This document shows, piece by piece, positions 56,351 through 64,000 of a DNA stretch of 64,000 bases. Both the position numbers and the translations under genes were made by a program. The notes below the pieces were generated by a model. It was not told where the DNA came from, searched no databases, and worked only from the letters and a program-made list of their open reading frames with translations. This DNA comes from CAZZEX01 sp964653285 (lineage in GTDB: Bacteria; Chloroflexota; Anaerolineae; B4-G1): positions 1-64,000 of the forward strand of contig CAZZEX010000011.1 in the NCBI GenBank assembly GCA_964653285.1, written 5' to 3'. The stretch's first letter is position 1, and each line of letters starts with the position of its first letter.

Positions 56351-57430
56351 CTATTCCTCCACCAGCAAGTTGTTTACCGCCGCCACGATCGTCTCCAGGT
56401 CGGCGCTGCTCAGCCCAGGGTGGACAGGGAGCGAGAGCACCTCTGCGGCCGCCCGCTCTGCCTCCGGGAATGTCCCCTTGTACCCCCGCTCCACGTAGAC
56501 TCGCTGTTGGTGAACCGGCACCGGATAGTACACCCCTGTGCCAACCCCCTTCTCCCTGAGCCCCTTCAACATCGCATCACGATGGCCATCGGCCACGCGG
56601 ACCGTGTACTGGTGGAACACGTGGCGGTATCCTTCGGGCACAGTGGGTGTCGTGACCCCTTTCAAGTGTTCGCTTAAGAAACGGGCGTTGGTGATACGGG
56701 CCTCGTTGAACCGCTCCAGTTTCTGCAGTTGCGCCAGACCAATGGCCGCGTGTACGTCGGTCATGCGAAAGTTAAAGCCCATCTCGTCGTGGTAGTAACG
56801 TCGCCGCATCCCGTGCTGCCGGATGACCCGGCACCGCTCGGCGATTTCCTCGTCATCGGTGGTGATCATCCCCCCCTCGGCCGAGGTGATGTTCTTGGTG
56901 GGGTAGAATGAGAAACAGCCCGTTCCGAAACTCCCCACCCGCTGGCCGTGGTACTCCGCCCTGTGGGCCTGGCAGGCGTCCTCAATTACGACCAGGTCGC
57001 GCGCCCGTGCCAGCGCCAGAATCGGCTCCATGTCACACGGCAGACCGAAGAGGTGCACCGGCACGATCGCCTTCGTCTGCGGCGTGATCGCGGCCTCGAT
57101 CTGCGCAGGGTTGATGTTAAAGGTCGGCGGGTCAATGTCCACGAAGACCGGCCTGGCCCCGACGTAGAGGATTGAGTTGGCCGAGGCGATGAAGGTGAAT
57201 GGCGTGGTGATGACCTCATCGCCAGGCCCGATGCCGTGAGCCAGCAGCGCCACGTGCAGCGCTGTCGTCCCGGAGGAGGTGGCTATCGCGTACCGGACGC
57301 CACACATCTCGGCGAAGGCCTCCTCGAACGCCCTCACCTTCGGCCCCTGGGTCAGCATGCCCGAGCCCAGCACCTCCAGCACGGCCTGCTTTTCCTCTTC
57401 ATCGATCAGCGGTCTCGCAATCGGAATCAT
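56351..57430 (-). CDS. wbpE: UDP-3-keto-GlcNAcA aminotransferase (WbpE-like), second copy
   Basis: 359-residue DegT-type enzyme: IPIARPLIDEEEKQAVLEVL, ATSSGTTALHVALLAHGIGPGDEVITTPFTFIASANSIL, VIEDACQAHRAEYHG, PLP-Lys in FSFYPTKNITSAEGGM. This NITSAEGG form is the one found in WbpE/WlbC enzymes next to WbpD-type acetyltransferases. It overlaps the acetyltransferase gene by 4 bases. Together with 57427, 58085 and 54574 it makes a second set for UDP-2,3-diacetamido uronic acid; only WbpB is missing (deleted here, present at 14162). Confidence 0.92.
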   Translation of the reverse strand: MIPIARPLIDEEEKQAVLEVLGSGMLTQGPKVRAFEEAFAEMCGVRYAIATSSGTTALHVALLAHGIGPGDEVITTPFTFIASANSILYVGARPVFVDIDPPTFNINPAQIEAAITPQTKAIVPVHLFGLPCDMEPILALARARDLVVIEDACQAHRAEYHGQRVGSFGTGCFSFYPTKNITSAEGGMITTDDEEIAERCRVIRQHGMRRRYYHDEMGFNFRMTDVHAAIGLAQLQKLERFNEARITNARFLSEHLKGVTTPTVPEGYRHVFHQYTVRVADGHRDAMLKGLREKGVGTGVYYPVPVHQQRVYVERGYKGTFPEAERAAAEVLSLPVHPGLSSADLETIVAAVNNLLVEE

Positions 57431-58074
57431 CCTACTCGCTCCCAGTCTGCTCTTCGCACTTCAACCTCCTTACTACAGTTATGGCATCGCAACACTACCA
57501 TCTCCCCTTCCCCTTGTCCCCCCGTCTCATTGTCCCCTTGTCCCCCCCCCTCCCCTTCTCCCAACCGGTGCCCGCACGGGCAGACGAAGCCGTGTAACCG
57601 CGCCGGGTTGCCCCACGCCAGGCCATAATCAGGCACATCCTGCGTGACCACCGCACCTGCGCCGATCATCGCCCAGCGCCCGATGGTCACCCCCGGCAAC
57701 ACCACCGCGCCCGCGCCGATGGCCGCGCCTTCGCGTACCAGGATGGGGCTGACCCCCCAATCATCCACGCCTTTTAACGAGCCATCGGGGTTCGCTGCCC
57801 GGGGCAACTTGTCGTTGGTCAGGCAGGCATGGGGCCCCACAAAGACCCCATCCTCGATCGTCACGCCGTGGTAGATCGAGACGCCGTTCTGGATCTTGAC
57901 GTTGTCGCCGATCTGCACGTCGAAGTCAATGTAGACCCCCTTGCCGACGATACAATTACGCCCCAGGCACGCGCCTTCCCGCACCTGTGCCTGGTGCCAG
58001 ACCGTGCTTCCTGCGCCGACCTCTGCCTGGGGCGAGATTTCGGCCGTGGGATGTATGCGTACGTTTTCCTGCAT
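57427..58074 (-). CDS. wbpD: UDP-GlcNAc3NA N-acetyltransferase (WbpD-like) with zinc ribbon
   Basis: 215 residues. Left-handed beta-helix: IHPTAEISPQAEVGAGSTVWHQAQVREGACLGRNCIVGKGVYIDFDVQIGDNVKIQNGVSIYHGVTIEDGVFVGPHACLTND, which is highly typical for WbpD/WlbB (FVGPH.CLTND). After LAWGNPARLHG comes a zinc ribbon, CPCG...CHNC, found in many relatives. The ribbon is split by ~20 Gly/Glu-rich residues (residues ~173-192) encoded by a purine-rich simple repeat. It should acetylate the 3-amino group made by WbpE. It lies 10 bases behind the epimerase gene. Confidence 0.93.
   Translation of the reverse strand: MQENVRIHPTAEISPQAEVGAGSTVWHQAQVREGACLGRNCIVGKGVYIDFDVQIGDNVKIQNGVSIYHGVTIEDGVFVGPHACLTNDKLPRAANPDGSLKGVDDWGVSPILVREGAAIGAGAVVLPGVTIGRWAMIGAGAVVTQDVPDYGLAWGNPARLHGFVCPCGHRLGEGEGGGQGDNETGGQGEGEMVVLRCHNCSKEVEVRRADWERVG
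57501..57562. repeat. polypurine/polypyrimidine simple repeat inside wbpD
   Basis: Plus strand is nearly all C/T with repeated CCCCTTGTCCCC and GTCTCATTGTCCCC words. On the coding strand it reads as GGGGACAAGGGG units and encodes Gly/Glu/Asp/Gln-rich residues. It splits the zinc ribbon of the WbpD-like protein in frame. Confidence 0.85.
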
Positions 58075-58084
58075 CTCTCTCCCT

Positions 58085-59134
58085 TCAGTCTAGGAGTGCC
58101 ACGATTTTCTTCGCTGCGTGCCCATCCCCGAAAAGCGACGGGTGCTCGATGGGCTCCTGGAGGTCCCTCACCGCAGCCACTATCTCATCCCGATCCGCGC
58201 CCACCAGCCGGTTCCAGCCGGTCCGTACCGTCTCTACCCACTCCGTCTCCTCTCGCAACGTGATGCAGGGCACACCGAAGAAGTAGGCCTCTTTTTGAAC
58301 CCCGCCCGAATCTGTGAGTGTGGCCCTCGCTTGCTGTTCTAACTGCAACATATCCAGGTACCCCACGGGGTCCGTCAGGCGCACGTTGGGCGGTACCCGC
58401 TGGCCCTGTTTGAGTATCGCTTTCTGGGTTCGAGGATGGGCAGCGAAGACGATAGGCTCTCCCACGATTTCGAACGCTTCGAGGATGGCCCGCAGCCTGT
58501 CCGGATCGTCCGTGTTGCGCGGACGGTGGAGGGTAGCCATCAGGTATGCGCCCGGCTGGACTCCCAACCCCTCCAAAATCTGCGAGCGTGCGGCAGCCAG
58601 CGTACCGTTGTGCAGGACTGCGTCGTACATCACGTCACCAACGTTATGCACACCGGCGACGACACCTTCGGCGGCCAGGTTATCCACCGCCGTCTGGGTG
58701 GGACAGAAAAGCAAGTCAGCGATGTGATCGGTCAGCACGCGGTTGATCTCCTCCGGCATCCGCCGGTTGAAGGAACGCAGGCCAGCCTCGACATGGGCCA
58801 CCGGGATGTGTGTCTTTGCTGCTGCCAGCGCCCCTGCCAGAGTGGAGTTCGTATCACCATAGACCAACACCCAATCTGGCCATTCATCCAGCAACACGCG
58901 CTCCACCCGCTCCAGCATTGCTCCTGTCTGCGCCCCGTGCGGGCCCGATCCGACGCCCAGATTGAGATCCGGTTCGGGGATACTCAGCTCGTCGAAGAAA
59001 ACCTGTGACATCCCGTAGTCGTAATGCTGGCCCGTGTGCACCAGGATCTCGCGATTCTTCTGTCGCAACAGGCGACTCACCGGTGCCGCCTTGACAAACT
59101 GTGGTCGCGCCCCAACGATCGAAACGATCTTCAT
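58085..59134 (-). CDS. wbpI: UDP-N-acetylhexosamine 2-epimerase (WecB/WbpI type)
   Basis: 349-residue non-hydrolysing epimerase. KIVSIVGARPQFVKAAPVSRLL, VHTGQHYDYGMSQVFFDEL, VLVYGDTNSTLAGALAA, HVEAGLRSFNRRMPEEINRVLTDHIADLLFCPT, TLHRPRNTDD, LTDSGGVQKEAYF and ITLREETEWVETV cover the full family pattern. Adjacent to WbpD/WbpE-like genes, it most likely acts as WbpI, turning UDP-2,3-diacetamido-glucuronic acid into the manno form; a WecB role (ManNAc) is the alternative. It is the intact parent type for the wecB fragments at 46-54 kb. Confidence 0.92.
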   Translation of the reverse strand: MKIVSIVGARPQFVKAAPVSRLLRQKNREILVHTGQHYDYGMSQVFFDELSIPEPDLNLGVGSGPHGAQTGAMLERVERVLLDEWPDWVLVYGDTNSTLAGALAAAKTHIPVAHVEAGLRSFNRRMPEEINRVLTDHIADLLFCPTQTAVDNLAAEGVVAGVHNVGDVMYDAVLHNGTLAAARSQILEGLGVQPGAYLMATLHRPRNTDDPDRLRAILEAFEIVGEPIVFAAHPRTQKAILKQGQRVPPNVRLTDPVGYLDMLQLEQQARATLTDSGGVQKEAYFFGVPCITLREETEWVETVRTGWNRLVGADRDEIVAAVRDLQEPIEHPSLFGDGHAAKKIVALLD

Positions 59135-59338
59135 CCCAACTCAATCCATTAGGCCAGAACGTTCCCAGACAGGGTAGCCACACGCTCTCCTACAAACAAC
59201 TGATCACACAGCGCCAGTATAGGCTCTGTCTCCGCAGTTCCCGGATCGCCAGGATCAGTTGCGAGGTTCCGTGCAGTTTGCGGGGGTCTCCTCGGGACGC
59301 CTGCTGAAGGCCGCAATGAACTACATTACTGTTAGATA
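59135..59338. other. intergenic gap, nothing recognised
   Basis: About 200 bases between the kinase gene and the epimerase gene. It could hold the promoter for the wbpI-wbpD-wbpE-wbpA run, but I cannot identify one with confidence. Confidence 0.35.
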
Positions 59339-62300
59339 TTATCTGCTTGCGGATACGCCCACCCTGTACAATGCCGCCACCTCCTCGGCGGTGAGGACGT
59401 GGTCGAAGATGGCGAATTCTGCGGTGGCACCGTTCATAGGGTAGCCAGAATGCCCGACGCCAATGTAGAATACAGCAGGAATTGATCTACTCTGGCTTGT
59501 GGAATCAGAGTTCTCCAGGGCACCATTGACGTAAATCTTGCGCTCCCCAGACTGCCAAGTGACCACGACGTGCTGCCACTCGTTAGCGCTGAATGTCTGT
59601 GCATCGCTCAGTAGCCCGGTGAAGCTGTATTTATCGTTGTTATAATCCCAGTATAGATAGCCCCAGTCCGTGCCATCGCGCAGGTCAAACAGATACCTGT
59701 AATAGTCCACGGCGTATGCGTGGCCCGGGTGCCACCAGATGTTTATACTACCCGTTGGCCCGCTGATTGCGCCTGCAGATGGCACAGAGACGCTCGATGC
59801 CGCCCGCGCGCTGGGGCTGGCGTGCGGGACGCCTGACCAGGAGTAACCTGGGCCTTGATCACCATCACAGTAGGTGGTAGCATACGGTTTCGCCTCCATT
59901 TGCCACCCATCGCTACAGAAATCCGCAGTGCCATCACCACTTTGCCAGACGATCCCGCCCACGTATGCGTGATCGGCTGTCACGTTCAGCGTTACACTGT
60001 GTCTTGTCCAAACATCAGTCAACGTGATCTCGGCAGAGTCAGTAAACTGTACCCACCCAGCTATGTAGATTCTCAATTTTACTACGCCAGAGCCACGGAG
60101 CCAGACAGAGAAAGCATAATTTCCATTATCGACTGATGTATATCTTTGATATATGCCTTCGGTATTTGCGTCAGCTTCGCAACGTATCGAATACTCGCCA
60201 AATTTGGCCTGCGTGCTTACCCGCGTGATTGTCTCCTCGCCGGTCACGCCGCTGTATCCTCTCGTGTCGGTTTCGGCGCTGGGGTTAGAAAAGAGGTTTG
60301 TCGTCCCCTCCTCCACCACTAGCGCCCGCGACCCTGCCCGCGGCCCATCCACCAGGTGCACGACGCCCTTGATCTCGACCTTCTGCCCCGTCCTGGCGAC
60401 GGCATAGGTTTCGTCCCCCTCGGTCACGATGTTGGAAAAGTCCAGGTCAAGCAGCGCCTTTTTCATAACACTTGGAGCAAGTCTCAAATAGGCCTCGTCG
60501 AAATTGGCTCGGGCTTCGTCTGCCCATATGGCCTGGCCCTCGGGGTCGAACCCCTGGGCCTGCTCGTAGAAACTGATGGCCTGCTCATAGTCTTGCTCCC
60601 CAAAGTAATAACCGCCCAGCGCATAGTACACGTCCATCAACTCATCACCAGTGTGGTCGGCGCCGAGCGCGACGGCTTTGTTCAGATGTTCCGCTGCTTG
60701 CTCAGGTTGATCTTGAACGTAGAGCGACACCCCTAGCGCACGTTGCAACTGAAAATCCTCCGGGTTCTGGCTGACCCCATTTTGCAACGGCTCGATGGCT
60801 TTGTCATACTGGGCCAACTCGTAGTAGGCCAGGCCCAGATGTGCGTCCACCTCGGCGGAACTGGCGCCGAGCGCCTCGGCCCGCTCGTAGGCCGCCACCG
60901 CCTGCTCATACTCTCCCAGTTCGTAGTAGGCCAGGCCCAGGTGTGTGTCCATCTCAGCGGAACTGGCGCCGAGCGCCTCGGCCCGCTCGTAGGCCGCCAC
61001 CGCCCGCTCATACTCTCCCAGGTTAAAATGGGCGTTACCCAGCGCCGAGGAAGCGCTTACGTTCCCCGGTGCTGCCTGGGTCCACCTTTCGTACCAGCCG
61101 GCCGCCTTTTCCCATTCTCCCTGGGCCTCGTAGGCCTGGCCGAGGCCATGCAGCGCCTGGACCTCCTCCGGCTTTGCCTGCCACACCGTCTCGTAGGCCT
61201 CGATGGCGGCGTCGGACTGTCCGGCCTGGGCCAAGTTGGCCGCCGCCTCCAGTAGACCTGCCATCGCTTCAACGTTGTCGGGGTCATTCTCCAACACCTG
61301 GCTAAACCCATCAACCGCCTGGGCATAGTCGCTGGCGTCCAGCGCTACCTGGGCACTCTTTAGCGTATACTGTTTCTCCAATACTAGCACCCACGCCACC
61401 GCCCCCAGGATCAACAACACCCCTGCCGCTACCACCACCGCCCCCAGCACCAGCGGCCAGCGGCTACGGCGGGCTGGCGCAGGCGTAGGCTGCGGCGTGG
61501 GTGGCTGCGCCGGCTGTGCCACCACTGTCGCCGGCATCCCGCCCGGTGTCGGCTCCACGACTTCCGTGCCAGTACCCATTGGCATCGCGACTACCGTCTC
61601 CCCGCCTATACCGGCCGGCCATATACCGGCAACGGCCTGGGCCAGGTCGCGGGCAAACTCGCCGGCGCTGTTGTAGCGTCTCTCGCGCTCCTTAATCAGC
61701 ATCTTGTTGACCACCGCCTCCACCGGGGGGGGCACCGCCGCACCTGTGACGCCGTGCAGCGGGGGAGGTGGGGTATACACCTGGGCGTAGAGAACCGAGT
61801 GGGTGGTGCCGCTGAAGGGCACCTGACCGGACAGCATCTCGTAACACACAATGCCCAGCGAATAAAGGTCAGAGCGATGGTCCAACGGCTCATCCTGGAC
61901 TTGCTCCGGGCTCATGTAGTGGGGCGTGCCAAAGACGGTACCCGCCCGTGTCAGCGTCGCCGTCATCCCACTGCCGCTGAGCGCCTTGACGATGCCAAAG
62001 TCGGTCAACACCGCCCGGCCTGACGCGTCGATCAGAATGTTGGCCGGCTTGATGTCGCGGTGGATAAAGCCCCGCTGGTGGGCGTAATCCAGCGCCGAGC
62101 CAATCTGCGAGACGATGTCCACCGCCTGCTCCAGCGCAAAGACCTGGCCAGAGCGAATACGCTCTTCCAATGAGGCCCCCTCGATGAACTCCATCGCGAT
62201 GTAGTGATAACCGCTCTCGGTGCCCACGTCGTGGATGGTGACGATGTTGGTGTGTTTGAGGTTGGCTGCCGACACCGCTTCTTGATGGAAGCGCTGGACG

Positions 62301-62458
62301 AACTCGGCGTCGCTCGACAGATGGGGGGCCAGCACCTTGAGGGCCACGTAGCGCCGCAGAGAAGGCTGCCAGGCCTTGTAGACGCTGGCCATCCCCCCTT
62401 CGCCAATCAGTTCGATGATTTGATACTGTCCCAGGGTGGTGCCTACCAGGTTGGTCAT
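59339..62458 (-). CDS. Ser/Thr protein kinase with TPR and LamG domains
   Basis: 1039 residues. PknB-type kinase at ~10-275: LIGEGGMASVYKAWQ, VALKVL (Lys), FIHRDIKPANILID, LTDFGIVKA, GTPHYMSPEQ. A Pro-rich linker runs to ~335, then one membrane helix (WPLVLGAVVVAAGVLLILGAVAWVLVL). Outside are TPRs at ~365-645, with two nearly identical units. A beta-rich segment with LFSNPSAETDTRGYSGVTGE follows, then a LamG domain at ~870-1039 (INIWWHPGH, WQHVVVTWQSGERKIYVNG). It may sense extracellular glycan and signal inward. It lies between the Wzz and WbpI genes; a role in controlling polymer synthesis, in place of the usual Tyr kinase of Wzz systems, is inference. Confidence 0.9.
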   Translation of the reverse strand: MTNLVGTTLGQYQIIELIGEGGMASVYKAWQPSLRRYVALKVLAPHLSSDAEFVQRFHQEAVSAANLKHTNIVTIHDVGTESGYHYIAMEFIEGASLEERIRSGQVFALEQAVDIVSQIGSALDYAHQRGFIHRDIKPANILIDASGRAVLTDFGIVKALSGSGMTATLTRAGTVFGTPHYMSPEQVQDEPLDHRSDLYSLGIVCYEMLSGQVPFSGTTHSVLYAQVYTPPPPLHGVTGAAVPPPVEAVVNKMLIKERERRYNSAGEFARDLAQAVAGIWPAGIGGETVVAMPMGTGTEVVEPTPGGMPATVVAQPAQPPTPQPTPAPARRSRWPLVLGAVVVAAGVLLILGAVAWVLVLEKQYTLKSAQVALDASDYAQAVDGFSQVLENDPDNVEAMAGLLEAAANLAQAGQSDAAIEAYETVWQAKPEEVQALHGLGQAYEAQGEWEKAAGWYERWTQAAPGNVSASSALGNAHFNLGEYERAVAAYERAEALGASSAEMDTHLGLAYYELGEYEQAVAAYERAEALGASSAEVDAHLGLAYYELAQYDKAIEPLQNGVSQNPEDFQLQRALGVSLYVQDQPEQAAEHLNKAVALGADHTGDELMDVYYALGGYYFGEQDYEQAISFYEQAQGFDPEGQAIWADEARANFDEAYLRLAPSVMKKALLDLDFSNIVTEGDETYAVARTGQKVEIKGVVHLVDGPRAGSRALVVEEGTTNLFSNPSAETDTRGYSGVTGEETITRVSTQAKFGEYSIRCEADANTEGIYQRYTSVDNGNYAFSVWLRGSGVVKLRIYIAGWVQFTDSAEITLTDVWTRHSVTLNVTADHAYVGGIVWQSGDGTADFCSDGWQMEAKPYATTYCDGDQGPGYSWSGVPHASPSARAASSVSVPSAGAISGPTGSINIWWHPGHAYAVDYYRYLFDLRDGTDWGYLYWDYNNDKYSFTGLLSDAQTFSANEWQHVVVTWQSGERKIYVNGALENSDSTSQSRSIPAVFYIGVGHSGYPMNGATAEFAIFDHVLTAEEVAALYRVGVSASR
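60818..61021. repeat. tandem duplication of a 102-bp TPR unit
   Basis: Bases 60818-60919 and 60920-61021 are nearly the same (only a few changes) and encode two 34-residue TPR units reading AVAAYERAEALGASSAE(M/V)D(T/A)HLGLAYYEL. The high DNA identity means a recent duplication. Confidence 0.9.
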
Positions 62459-62702
62459 GACGCATGCCTCCTGTGATTACTACGTCCGAATGACGAGCGG
62501 CAGGTGGCGAATGGCGACTCTCCTCTTCCTATCTCCTCATTCTCGTCCCCTTGCCTCCTCATCTTCCCGTCTCTCCTCCCGCCCGCTTGGCCCTGGGCAT
62601 TGAAGTCCGCGTGCACGCCAGGCACAATCGTCTCGGTCCTCGCTGCCTTCCTTCCTGGAACGCCGAACTACGTGTGAGGCAAATCCCGAACCGGACCACA
62701 TT
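62459..62702. other. intergenic gap with polypurine simple sequence
   Basis: 244 bases. Positions ~62510-62585 are pyrimidine-rich on the plus strand (CTCCTCATTCTCGTCCCCTTGCCTCCTCATC), i.e. GAGGA/GGGGACGAGAATGAGG on the coding strand, of the same type as the insertion in wbpD at 57501. No gene seen in the remainder. Confidence 0.65.
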
Positions 62703-63980
62703 CTACTTCTCTTGTTCTGTTTCCTCTCCCTTCCACCACTCCACGGCAAAGGCCCCGCACACGCCCAGCATCAGGCCCAGGGCCCCTGCCACGGCTGTGT
62801 TGAGCAACTTGCGCGGGCTCACTGGCTGCTCAGGGGCGGCGGCCTGGCTGGCCAGCCGCACCTCGCCGCTGGTGTCCTCCGCCGCGATGCGCACCTCCTC
62901 CACCTTACGGGCCAGGGTCACGTAGGTCTCCCGCGCCACGTCCTGGGCGCGGGTCAGGCGATTCCCCTCCGTCTGGCTCTCCTGGAGTTGCTGCTGCAAG
63001 GTCAGAATCTGCGGCTCCAATGTCGCCACCTGGGCCTCGGCCTCCTCCTCCCTGGCCTCCAGGGTGGTCACCAGTTCATCCAAGAAAAGCGCCAACTCAC
63101 CGGCTGTCCGCTCCGACGAGAGGAGGGTTGCATCGGAGATCTGCAGCCAGACGGAAGGCCCGGCCCCCAATTCAGCACCGTAGGACGCCGTCCGCTCCGG
63201 CCGAGAGGTCTGTACATTGAAGGCCTGGATCTGCAGAAGCAGCGCCGTCAGGTCGTCCCCCGGATTTACCGGTCCATCCGCCGGCTGGCTGGCGATATTA
63301 CCCTGCAGTGCCCGGGCGTTTCGCACGGCCCGCTCGATCTCCCGCTGCTCGACGAGATAGTCTTGCAGGTCCTGCTGTGCTGACGTCAGTTGCGCCCCCA
63401 GGAGCGCTGCTTGATTGCGGGCCTGAAACGCCACCAGCGCCTGTTCGGCCGCCTCCAGTTCCGCCCGCGCCCGCTCCAGCTGGTTTTCAAAGAAGTGCAC
63501 CTGCTGATCGCTGTGGGCACCGTAGATCTCGTTAGCCCGGGCCACGAACAACCCTGCCCAGGCGTTGGCGACGCGCGCCGCCTCCTCGGGGTCCCGGTAG
63601 CGGACCGCCAGCCGTACCATGCTGGGATCCGCCCCTGCCCCTGCCTCCAGCATCTCCCGCAGATTTTGAAGGGTCTCGACGCCCTCGGGAAGGGGATTGA
63701 GGCAGGCCAGGAGGTCCTGGAGCAGGTCGTCGCTGGCGGCCAGTTCGGGGTACGCCTTGTAGGCCGGCTGGATGCCGTTCACCGTCTCGAAGCGGGGGTC
63801 GAAACGCATCACGTAGCGCGGTTCGGTGACCGCCACCAGGGCCGTGGCCTCGTAAGTGGGAGGGGTAAGGAAACCCATCACCAGCGCGGCTACTGCCATC
63901 ACCAGTGCCAGTCCCACGATCCACTTCCAGTAACGGATCAGTACCTCGACGTATTGACGCAGGTTAATCTCTTCTTCCAC
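62703..63980 (-). CDS. chain-length determinant (Wzz) protein
   Basis: 425 residues with the Wzz layout: INLRQYVEVLIRYWKWIVGLALVMAVAALVMGF (first membrane helix ~17-37), a periplasmic/extracellular part with a long coiled coil (~165-240 and ~295-365, e.g. EAEAQVATLEPQILTLQQQLQESQ), then the Pro-rich motif PEQPVSPRKLLNTAVAGALGLMLGVCGAFAVEW (second helix). No cytoplasmic BY-kinase domain is attached. It sets polymer length with the Wzy protein. AGGAGG lies upstream of ATG 63980. The first gene of the locus in this window. Confidence 0.93.
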   Translation of the reverse strand: MEEEINLRQYVEVLIRYWKWIVGLALVMAVAALVMGFLTPPTYEATALVAVTEPRYVMRFDPRFETVNGIQPAYKAYPELAASDDLLQDLLACLNPLPEGVETLQNLREMLEAGAGADPSMVRLAVRYRDPEEAARVANAWAGLFVARANEIYGAHSDQQVHFFENQLERARAELEAAEQALVAFQARNQAALLGAQLTSAQQDLQDYLVEQREIERAVRNARALQGNIASQPADGPVNPGDDLTALLLQIQAFNVQTSRPERTASYGAELGAGPSVWLQISDATLLSSERTAGELALFLDELVTTLEAREEEAEAQVATLEPQILTLQQQLQESQTEGNRLTRAQDVARETYVTLARKVEEVRIAAEDTSGEVRLASQAAAPEQPVSPRKLLNTAVAGALGLMLGVCGAFAVEWWKGEETEQEK

Positions 63981-64000
63981 CCTGTCCTCCTTATACGCGA

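Overview
All recognisable genes in this window lie on the minus strand, so the locus reads from right (63980) to left (1). It is a very large surface-polysaccharide biosynthesis locus. The left edge carries two subunits of a 2-oxoacid:ferredoxin oxidoreductase and a carbon-nitrogen hydrolase. Several traits together suggest an uncultured Chloroflexota (Anaerolineae-like) genome: fairly high GC, an anaerobic-type Por enzyme, Uma2/DUF433/DUF5615/HicBA accessory genes, Thr-Pro-rich lipoproteins, LamG domains, and a Ser/Thr kinase with TPRs. This is inference; no rRNA or other taxonomic marker is present.

Layout in the direction of transcription. (1) 63980-54574: Wzz-like chain-length protein, a Ser/Thr kinase-TPR-LamG protein, then WbpI/WecB, WbpD, WbpE and WbpA homologues for UDP-2,3-diacetamido-uronic acid synthesis. 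A 43-codon deletion remnant of a WbpB-like gene lies just before wbpA. (2) 54573-44795: an accessory region of repeats. It holds three Uma2 copies, toxin-antitoxin pairs (HicBA, UPF0175/DUF3368, DUF433/DUF5615, MNT/HEPN), one hicA split by a 140-bp MITE-like element, and many fragments of wecB- and wbpA-like genes. (3) 44747-25433: heptose genes (gmhB, hddC-like, hldE-like, gmhA), glycosyltransferases, two NeuD/PglD-type acyltransferases, a GT2/SMR/large membrane protein set, WecE- and DegT-type aminotransferases, sugar epimerases, methyltransferases and a Wzx flippase. (4) 25331-20410: a lipoprotein with a probable glucuronyl C5-epimerase domain plus LamG, a TPR protein and a Wzy-like polymerase. 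(5) 20287-12440: HisH, HisF and WbpG amidation genes, two glycosyltransferases, and a second WbpB/WbpD/WbpE set. (6) 12175-4841: a frameshifted GDP-fucose-synthase-like gene, the initiating phosphoglycosyl transferase, an E1-alpha/E1-beta thiamine-diphosphate enzyme pair, two aminotransferases, a methyltransferase and gene relics. (7) 4698-1: a truncated toxin-antitoxin pair, a long CapD/WbpM-type dehydratase, the hydrolase, an inositol-monophosphatase relic, and the Por gamma and delta subunits.

The genes add up to a Wzx/Wzy/Wzz pathway making a complex glycan. It probably contains a 2,3-diamino uronic acid that can be amidated (Pseudomonas aeruginosa Wbp-like route), a heptose, 4-amino-6-deoxy sugars, O- or N-acyl and methyl groups, and possibly a two-carbon-branched or acyl-modified sugar made with the E1 pair. 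All functions are read by eye from sequence motifs; no database search was run. I saw no tRNA, rRNA or CRISPR array.
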